A DNA stretch of 19,958 nucleotides, from NCBI GenBank assembly GCA_036381335.1, contig DASVCZ010000046.1, positions 1-19,958 on the forward strand, in the 5' to 3' direction. The notes below the pieces were generated by a model. That model was not told the origin of the DNA, made no database searches, and saw only the letters and a program-made list of their open reading frames with translations. The first letter of the stretch is position 1; each line of letters begins with the position of its first letter. Positions 14,599 through 19,958 of this stretch are shown one piece after another. A program made the translations under genes and the position numbers. The stretch is from DASVCZ01 sp036381335. Its GTDB lineage: Bacteria > Patescibacteriota > Microgenomatia > UBA1400 > PJMF01.

Positions 14599-15153
14599 AT
14601 GTCATACAATTTTTCAGATTTTGAAGTAAAAATGGATAAAGCCTTGCAGCACGTTCGGCAAGATATTGGTTCACTGCGGACGGGTAAAGCCTCTCCCCAA
14701 TTGCTCGATCCGGTAATGGTAGAAGTCTATGGCACTCGGATGAAGATTAGCGAAGTAGCTAACATTTCGGCCACCGATCCCACCTTGCTCGTTGTCTCGC
14801 CGTGGGATAAAAGCATCTTAAGCGCCATTGAAAAATCCATTAACATTGCTGGCCTCAACCTCAACCCGGTGGTAGATGGGGAGATCATCCGGATCGCCAT
14901 CCCACCTTTAACAGAAGAGCGCCGGAAAGAGATGGTCAAGATTTTGCACCAAAAGATTGAAAATGGCCGAGTGATGATGAGGACAGTCCGAGCCGACGCC
15001 AAAAAAGAAATTGAAGCCATGAAAGGCGAAGCTGGTGTCAGTGAAGATGATATCGCTGCTGATGTGGTGACCTTAGACAAAAAATTCCAAGAGAAGATGG
15101 ATGAACTTGATAGTCTTTCTCAGCACAAAGAAGTAGATTTAATGAAAGTGTAA
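14599..15153 (+). CDS. frr: Ribosome recycling factor
   Basis: 184 aa, the usual family length of about 185; the open frame extends further upstream, but the ATG at 14599 gives the canonical N-terminus and lies 9 bases after a TATAAT. RRF works with EF-G to split post-termination ribosomes. Family landmarks are the N-terminal helix of domain I (MDKALQHVRQDIGSLRTGKASP), the domain II start (VMVEVYGTRMKISEVANIS), PWDKSILSAIEKSI, IRIAIPPLTEERRKEMVK, and the C-terminal long helices with VRADAKKEIEAMK. All are intact. Directly downstream is the RseP-type protease gene; in many bacteria frr also lies near rseP with uppS, cdsA and dxr between, which are absent here. Confidence 0.97.
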   Translation: MSYNFSDFEVKMDKALQHVRQDIGSLRTGKASPQLLDPVMVEVYGTRMKISEVANISATDPTLLVVSPWDKSILSAIEKSINIAGLNLNPVVDGEIIRIAIPPLTEERRKEMVKILHQKIENGRVMMRTVRADAKKEIEAMKGEAGVSEDDIAADVVTLDKKFQEKMDELDSLSQHKEVDLMKV

Positions 15154-15162
15154 TTTCACCAC

Positions 15163-16425
15163 ATGCTAGGTGCCGTCCTTTTTATTCTAGTCTTATCCTT
15201 TTTAGTCATCATTCATGAATGTGGCCATTTCTTTGCGGCCAAGTGGGCAAAAGTAAAGGTAGAAGAGTTTGGATTAGGGTATCCACCTTTAGCGGTTAAA
15301 CTCTTTACTTGGAAAAATACATTGTTTTCTTTAAATTGGATTCCTTTTGGTGGTTTCGTACGGATGGAAGGAGAAGAATTGGAAGAAAGTATCCAGCAAC
15401 CGGACTCCAATCCTAAAAAAAATAAAACAGCTGAATATCCTTTTTACACTCGCTCTGCTTGGCAACGCTTAGTGGTGATTCTGGCCGGTGTGACCGTTAA
15501 CTTTTTGTTTGCTTTTTTGGCCTTTAGTATCTATTTCACTCTTAATGGCATTCCGGCCCTCAGTGATATGGTTACTATTCAAAGTCCAGAGCAGGTAACG
15601 TCAATTAGTATCGGCACTGAGGATTACTCGGTCGCTAATACAGAAGAACTACAGCAGTATCTTGATCAATTTAATCAATCCCAACCTCGAATTGGTTTTA
15701 TTGCTCCTCACTCTCCGGCTGAGGAGGCTCAGATTCCGACTAATGTCAAAATCACTCAAGTTCAATTTGAAGATGAAGTTACACCTATTACCAATAGCTT
15801 AGAAGTGGTTGAGTTCGTGAATGCTCATGCGGGTCAGAAGATCAAGCTAAGTACCACTTTGCCTTGTACGGGTATAACCTGTCCTACTGAAACAAATACA
15901 TATGATGTCTACATCAGGACTGACGAAGAGCTGACCAATCCTTCCAAGGAAGGTAAACTAGGTATCCATTTTGATTATTCGCTGATGGTGCACTACCCAC
16001 TTTGGCAAATGCCCTTCCGTGGCACTTGGTATGGTTTCCAACAGGCATTGTACATGGGTATCTTCATTCTGCAGTCGCTCGGTGATATCGTCTACCTGGC
16101 CGTAGCTGAGGCCAAAGTTTCGCCTGAAGTCGGTGGCCCAATTGCCATCGTTGATCAAGCCAACCAAGCTGGATTATTTGAACGAGGAGCTTTAGAAGTC
16201 TTATATTTTATGGGGATGTTATCTGTGAATTTAGCCATTATTAACTTGCTGCCGATCCCGGCTTTAGACGGGGGGCGGGCAGTCTTCATCCTACTCGAAA
16301 AAGTAATTGGGAAACGAACATTGGTCAAGTTTGAAGGCTACGCTAATTACGCTGGTTTTGTCTTTTTGATAGGGTTGATGGTATTGATTACGGCCCGAGA
16401 CCTTTATAATGTCTTTATAAGTTAG
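15163..16425 (+). CDS. rseP: RseP-type site-2 (M50) zinc metalloprotease
   Basis: A 420-aa membrane protease that cuts substrates within the bilayer. The first TM helix carries the zinc motif HECGH (His18, Glu19, His22). It is followed by the M50B signatures GLGYPP and GGFVRMEGE (63-71). A PDZ-like domain lies between the second and third TM helices (about 145-260, centred on IGFIAPHSPAEEAQI). The third zinc ligand lies in NLLPIPALDGGR (Asp369). Catalytic residues are complete. The gene begins 9 bases after frr without a Shine-Dalgarno, so it is probably co-transcribed. In other bacteria this family trims anti-sigma factors and leftover signal peptides. No anti-sigma gene is visible here. The symbol marks the family. 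Confidence 0.93.
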   Translation: MLGAVLFILVLSFLVIIHECGHFFAAKWAKVKVEEFGLGYPPLAVKLFTWKNTLFSLNWIPFGGFVRMEGEELEESIQQPDSNPKKNKTAEYPFYTRSAWQRLVVILAGVTVNFLFAFLAFSIYFTLNGIPALSDMVTIQSPEQVTSISIGTEDYSVANTEELQQYLDQFNQSQPRIGFIAPHSPAEEAQIPTNVKITQVQFEDEVTPITNSLEVVEFVNAHAGQKIKLSTTLPCTGITCPTETNTYDVYIRTDEELTNPSKEGKLGIHFDYSLMVHYPLWQMPFRGTWYGFQQALYMGIFILQSLGDIVYLAVAEAKVSPEVGGPIAIVDQANQAGLFERGALEVLYFMGMLSVNLAIINLLPIPALDGGRAVFILLEKVIGKRTLVKFEGYANYAGFVFLIGLMVLITARDLYNVFIS

Positions 16426-16432
16426 GCGTGAC

Positions 16433-16609
16433 ATGAAAAAACAAAAGCACCAACCGCCGGTTGCAAAAACCAATTTGGCTATAGATAATCAATTTACCAG
16501 AATTTTAGGATACGAATTAGCGGTCATACAACGTGATCTGCTCAAGACTATTCTTATTTCCGGAATCTTAATTGGAGTGGTGATTGGGCTGAGTTTCTAC
16601 TTGGGCTAA
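16433..16609 (+). CDS. 58-aa single-pass membrane protein, unknown
   Basis: A short open frame from ATG 16433 to TAA 16609, 7 bases after the protease stop. A basic, polar N-terminal half (MKKQKHQPPVAKT) is followed by a stretch ending QRDLLKT and a clean Ile/Leu/Gly/Val TM helix (about 39-57) that reaches the C-terminus. Topology N-in is expected. The weak GGCGTG before the ATG, the tight spacing and the well-formed TM helix suggest a real gene, coupled to the protease. No family is recognised. Confidence 0.6.
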   Translation: MKKQKHQPPVAKTNLAIDNQFTRILGYELAVIQRDLLKTILISGILIGVVIGLSFYLG

Positions 16610-16618
16610 TGCTCCATA

Positions 16619-16647
16619 TTGTTATTTGACTCCAAGTCGCATATAGT
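16619..16647 (+). promoter_or_regulatory. Promoter of the DUF3048 gene
   Basis: TTGTTA (16619-16624) and TATAGT (16642-16647) are separated by 17 bp. The -10 box ends 10 bases before the ATG at 16658. The apparent upstream TTG start codon of this reading frame is the -35 hexamer itself, so it is unlikely to be translated. Confidence 0.6.
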
Positions 16648-16657
16648 AAAGGATTGT

Positions 16658-17854
16658 ATGAAACAGAAACAGTCACTCATCCTCGCCTTACTTCTTTATA
16701 TTGTCTCTGCGGTGGCATCCTACGGAGCTTTTTCCTACCTGGGTGGGGAAAATCGCCAGTCAGTGACGGTGTCTCCCAGTGGCGAAGAAGAGGGTGAGAC
16801 AGCTTTAAGTGTGCTCTTAAATATTGACCCCAGTGAACCTAAAGATCAAGTCTGTCCTCTAAATGGTGCCATGTACACGGCGACTGAAAAAGAAGCTTGG
16901 TCTAAACGCCGCCCGCTGGCAGTTATGATTGAAAACTCACCTGATGCACGGCCTCAATCTGGTTTGTCTGACGCTGATGTGGTGTACGAAGCCATTGCCG
17001 AAGGTGGTGTGACTCGATTTATGGCCATGTTCTATTGTGATGTTCAAAGATTCGACACAGTGGTGGCTCCGGTTCGTTCGGCGCGTACCTATTACGTCGA
17101 CTTTGCTTCTGGCTACAACCGACCTTTATACGTCCACGTTGGTGGCGCCAACACTCCTGGCCCGGCTGATGCTTTGGGTCAGATTGGTGAGTATGGGTGG
17201 AATGGTGAAAATGACCTCAATCAATTCTCAATTGGGTATCCTACTTTTGTGCGTGATTACAACCGCGTTCCAGGCAAAGAAATTGCTACCGAACACACCA
17301 TGGTTTCTAGTACAGAAAAATTATGGGCTGTCGGTGAAGAGAGAGGCTGGACTAATATGTCCCCTGACACTACTGTCCGAGGCCGAACAGTCCCCGGTGA
17401 AGATTGGCAGACCGATTTCGAACCCTGGACTTTTGAAGACAGTGCCGGTGATAAAGGCAGTGTCTCTACCATTAGTTACGAATTTTGGTCTGGATACAGC
17501 GATTATGGGGTGAAGTGGGAGTATGATACTGCTGCTGACATGTATAAGCGCTCTCAAGGTGGAGAGGAACATATAGATTTAAATAATGATGCGCGGGTGA
17601 TGGCTGCTAATGTGATTGTGCTTTTAACTGATGAAAAAGGTCCCATCGATGAAAAGAAACACATGTTGTACCGGACTGAAGGCACAGGTGATGCCTTGCT
17701 CTTTAAACATGGCCAAGCTTTGGAAGTAACTTGGAGTAAAGCATCCCGGACCGATGAGCTTCGCTTTGTCGATAGCAAGGGTGACGATGTGCCGCTGGCG
17801 CGCGGCTTAACCTGGATCTCCGTGGTCGATAAGAGCACTGAAGTCGAGTATTAA
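16658..17854 (+). CDS. DUF3048 (YerB-like) membrane-anchored protein
   Basis: 398 aa from the ATG at 16658, chosen over an upstream TTG that falls in the promoter. An N-terminal TM helix (about residues 8-27) is followed by an acidic linker. The DUF3048 N-terminal domain starts at KRRPLAVMIENSPDARPQSG, with LSDADVVYEAIAEGGVTRFM and PVRSARTYYVDFA, all typical. The DUF3048 C-terminal domain begins near FWSGYSDYGVKWEYD and continues through DLNNDARVMAANVIVLLTDE. The biochemical role is unknown; B. subtilis YerB is a lipoprotein of this family, but here the anchor is a TM helix with no lipobox Cys. The gene is monocistronic and ends at a strong terminator. Confidence 0.92.
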   Translation: MKQKQSLILALLLYIVSAVASYGAFSYLGGENRQSVTVSPSGEEEGETALSVLLNIDPSEPKDQVCPLNGAMYTATEKEAWSKRRPLAVMIENSPDARPQSGLSDADVVYEAIAEGGVTRFMAMFYCDVQRFDTVVAPVRSARTYYVDFASGYNRPLYVHVGGANTPGPADALGQIGEYGWNGENDLNQFSIGYPTFVRDYNRVPGKEIATEHTMVSSTEKLWAVGEERGWTNMSPDTTVRGRTVPGEDWQTDFEPWTFEDSAGDKGSVSTISYEFWSGYSDYGVKWEYDTAADMYKRSQGGEEHIDLNNDARVMAANVIVLLTDEKGPIDEKKHMLYRTEGTGDALLFKHGQALEVTWSKASRTDELRFVDSKGDDVPLARGLTWISVVDKSTEVEY

Positions 17855-17880
17855 ATTTTAGTGATTAACTAGGTCTTATA

Positions 17881-17909
17881 CCCCGTACCGAATCTGGTAC
17901 GGGGTTTTT
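17881..17909 (+). terminator. Rho-independent terminator after the DUF3048 gene
   Basis: CCCCGTACC (17881-17889) and GGTACGGGG (17896-17904) form a perfect 9-bp stem with loop GAATCT. TTTTT follows. The stem and loop match the terminator at 1928-1951 in length and in most positions. Confidence 0.93.
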
Positions 17910-17983
17910 GTACTTGAAACAATCTTTCCCACTAGCTACAATTGAGTACAAATTGTGGTTAAAATTTCGCTTTTTGTTCGCCT

Positions 17984-18583
17984 ATGAGTGACCTTCAAGA
18001 CTTCATGATCTCCCGAACTCGCACCAAATTAATGGAGCTGTTTTTCTTGAAGCCGGAAGAAATGTACTTTGTCCGGGAAATTACTCGTTTAACCAACGAA
18101 GAAATTAATGCTGTGCGCCGTGAGCTTGATCGGATGGTCAATTATGGCTTGCTTAAAAGTGAACAACGTGGCAACCGGCTCTACTACTCACTTAATCCTC
18201 GCTATGTTTTTCACCAAGAGCTGCAACAGATGATTGCCAAGACTACAGGTTTGGGCTTACAACTCCGCAAGCTGCGTCGCAAACTAGGTACGATTGAGTT
18301 TGTCATGTTTTCCGCCAAGTACGTTAAAGGCAAACGACCGTTTCAAAATGAAGTCGATATGCTGGTGATCGGGGACATAGTTTTACAAGAACTACAGGTT
18401 CTAGTTAAAGAAGAAGAAAAACGAATTGGTCGAGAGCTTAACTATGCCGTTTTCACTCGAGAAGAATTTGATTTCCGTAAAGTTCGCCGTGATCCTTTCG
18501 TGATGGATATCTTGTACAGCAGCCGCGTCATGATTATCGGTGCTGAAGAAGAGTTTGTAGAAAGAAATATTCCTGGATTATAA
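17984..18583 (+). CDS. Winged-helix protein with degenerate nucleotidyltransferase domain
   Basis: A 199-aa soluble protein. Residues about 8-75 form an ArsR/MarR-like winged helix (TKLMELFFLKP, MYFVREITRL, AVRRELDRMVNYGLLKSE, NRLYYSLNP). Residues about 95-190 resemble the minimal nucleotidyltransferase fold often fused to such helices in archaea and candidate phyla. The usual active-site GS is FSA here (109-111), and the DxD motif reads NEVDML (122-127), with Glu for the first Asp. Catalysis therefore looks lost or altered, and the protein is probably a DNA-binding regulator. Codon start: ATG at 17984, with a plausible TAAAAT 18 bases upstream. The next gene, secD, starts 26 bases after the stop. 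Confidence 0.75.
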   Translation: MSDLQDFMISRTRTKLMELFFLKPEEMYFVREITRLTNEEINAVRRELDRMVNYGLLKSEQRGNRLYYSLNPRYVFHQELQQMIAKTTGLGLQLRKLRRKLGTIEFVMFSAKYVKGKRPFQNEVDMLVIGDIVLQELQVLVKEEEKRIGRELNYAVFTREEFDFRKVRRDPFVMDILYSSRVMIIGAEEEFVERNIPGL

Positions 18584-18609
18584 AACTTTTAAAGTTTTTG
18601 ACGTCATTC

Positions 18610-19941
18610 ATGAGCACATCATATTATCGCCTCTTTTTCATTGTTCTTTTAACTGCGGTGGCGGCTGCCATTGCCTTACCTAAGGAACTGCCGATCAAAT
18701 TTGAGTGGCGACAGTTTAAGATTGATCGCGTTATTGGTTCCCCTGGGAACTTTGAATTGAAACAGGGCCTCGACATCCAGGGCGGCATGCAGGTGGTACT
18801 CGCTGCTGATATGAGTGAAATTCCAGTTGAGGATCGGGAGCGGGCTCTGGAATCAGCTCGAGAAATTATGTTACGCCGAGTGGATTTATTTGGCATTAGT
18901 GAGCCTGTCGTTCAAACGTCTCAACAAGGAGATCAACATCGGATTATCGTGGAACTGCCAGGGATTGATGATCCAGCTCAGGCACTTCAGTTGTTAGGTA
19001 CTACGGCTCAACTTTCGTTTCGATTGCAGTCTCAAGAAACCTCCCCCGAGGCCACTGAGTCTGCTATGGCTTTTTTCAACTCTTTTCAAGAAGTAGGGAT
19101 TGGAGGGGATCAACTGCGACGAGCTACGGTTCAGTTCGACCCCCAGACCGGTGAGCCAGTTATTGGTCTAGAATTCAACGAAGAAGGCACCGAGAAGTTT
19201 GCTCAAGTTACTACCGATCACACCGGAGAAACGCTGGCCATTTTCTTAGACGACTTTCCGGTCACCATGCCGGTGATTCAGACGCCGATTTTAAATGGTC
19301 AAGCGCAAATTTCGGGTGGTTTTACAGTGGAGCAAGCTCAACAGTTAGCCATTCAACTTAATGCCGGGGCTTTGCCAGTGCCGATTGAAGTCATTGAACA
19401 ACGAACCATCGGGGCTAGTTTAGGCCAAGAATCGGTACGAGATAGTTTGCGGGCCGGAGTAATTGGGATTGGTTTAGTCATGACGTTCATGATTGCCTAC
19501 TATGGTTTGAAAGGATTCTTAGCTAGTTTAGCGCTGGTAGTCTATGCCGTCTTAACTGTTGCCACTTATAAAATTTTGGGAGTGACGTTAACGTTGCCCG
19601 GTTTGGCGGGACTGTTATTGTCTATTGGCATGGCGGTGGACGCCAACATTTTAATTTTTGAACGGATGAAGGAAGAATTATTACTGGATAAGCCTTTTGA
19701 GCGAGCTATGGAACTGGGTTTTGGTCGAGCTTGGGATTCCATTAAAGATGCTAATATTGCTACTATTATGACGGCCTTAGTCTTGATAAACCCACTCGAT
19801 TTCAGTTTTCTTAACACCAGTGGCTTGGTTCGGGGCTTTGGAGTCACGTTGTTAATTGGGGTCTTAATTAGTTTATTTACCGGGGTGGTAGTAACAAGGA
19901 CTTTTATGAGAATATTTTTGGCTTCAGGTAAAAAAGTATGA
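18610..19941 (+). CDS. secD: Protein translocase subunit SecD
   Basis: 443 aa from the ATG at 18610; a TTG at 18598 is in frame but less likely. One N-terminal TM helix (about 7-23) is followed by a large periplasmic-side P1-type region. It starts at LKQGLDIQGGMQVVL (conserved GLDIQGG, 53-59) and includes REIMLRRVDLFGISEP and VELPGIDDP. The C-terminal RND-type bundle of about five TM helices carries NAGALPVPIEV, ASLGQESV, LLLSIGMAVDANILIFERMKEE and the final VVTRTFMRIF. SecD pairs with SecF to use the proton-motive force in late Sec export. The protein is shorter than E. coli SecD, as is common in bacteria lacking the extra P1 head. It overlaps secF by ATGA. Confidence 0.97.
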   Translation: MSTSYYRLFFIVLLTAVAAAIALPKELPIKFEWRQFKIDRVIGSPGNFELKQGLDIQGGMQVVLAADMSEIPVEDRERALESAREIMLRRVDLFGISEPVVQTSQQGDQHRIIVELPGIDDPAQALQLLGTTAQLSFRLQSQETSPEATESAMAFFNSFQEVGIGGDQLRRATVQFDPQTGEPVIGLEFNEEGTEKFAQVTTDHTGETLAIFLDDFPVTMPVIQTPILNGQAQISGGFTVEQAQQLAIQLNAGALPVPIEVIEQRTIGASLGQESVRDSLRAGVIGIGLVMTFMIAYYGLKGFLASLALVVYAVLTVATYKILGVTLTLPGLAGLLLSIGMAVDANILIFERMKEELLLDKPFERAMELGFGRAWDSIKDANIATIMTALVLINPLDFSFLNTSGLVRGFGVTLLIGVLISLFTGVVVTRTFMRIFLASGKKV

Positions 19942-19958
19942 ACTTAATGAAATTTCGC
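19938..19958 (+). CDS. secF: 5' end of secF (partial)
   Basis: An ATG overlaps the secD stop (ATGA) and opens MNLMKFR before the window ends. This resembles the usual SecF N-terminus, and secF follows secD in most bacteria. Only seven codons are visible, so the call leans on gene order. Confidence 0.7.

Noticed and set aside
17037..17513. 158-aa forward open frame inside the DUF3048 gene
   Set aside because: It lies entirely within the conserved DUF3048 coding region in another frame and has no recognisable features.
1..19958. Mobile element, prophage, CRISPR array or toxin-antitoxin pair
   Set aside because: No transposase, integrase, phage structural gene, regularly spaced repeat or small paired toxin-antitoxin genes were seen on either strand.

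Overview
The window looks like chromosomal DNA from a small-genome bacterium of the Patescibacteria (Candidate Phyla Radiation), perhaps Microgenomates. That assignment is inference. It rests on the tight packing of short unrecognised membrane proteins around a few universal housekeeping genes, the TasA/SipW-type surface locus, a tRNA without encoded CCA, and 'VLG' linker motifs in a surface protein. The standard genetic code is used; TGA ends a gene at 10171-10173. There is no sign of an IS element, prophage, CRISPR array or plasmid.

Layout. Positions 1-455 hold the end of an unrecognised gene, a reverse-strand tRNA-Glu(CUC) with a good promoter, and a cluster of inverted repeats. These lie before a gene for an unusual regulator with two OmpR-like winged helices (456-1565). 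Then come a 70-aa membrane protein and, facing it, a glycine-rich RRM RNA-binding protein with a structured 5' leader. The two converge on a shared hairpin terminator.

The centre (about 2640-9130) is the main attraction. It encodes a TasA/camelysin-like secreted fibre protein, a SipW-type signal peptidase, a 1155-aa multidomain surface protein that also has a SipW-type leader, and a 438-aa protein with a TasA-like domain, an FN3 domain and three C-terminal membrane helices. I read this as a surface-fibre module of subunit, dedicated peptidase, large adhesin and candidate membrane anchor. It is followed by a membrane-tethered CAP-domain protein and three more membrane or exported proteins of unknown function (9178-11631).

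The right half (11633-19958) mixes unknowns with housekeeping genes: a 495-aa orphan, a small polytopic membrane protein, a DUF1189-like protein, ribosome recycling factor (frr), an RseP-type M50 protease, an unlisted 58-aa membrane protein, a DUF3048 (YerB-like) protein, a winged-helix protein with a degenerate nucleotidyltransferase domain, secD, and the first codons of secF.

Two themes cut across the window. Several genes have a near-consensus -10 box only 9-11 bp before the start codon and no convincing Shine-Dalgarno, which suggests leaderless mRNAs. By contrast tasA, the 70-aa gene, the RRM gene and the 88-aa gene have clear ribosome-binding sites. Also, two unrelated genes end in near-identical hairpin terminators.
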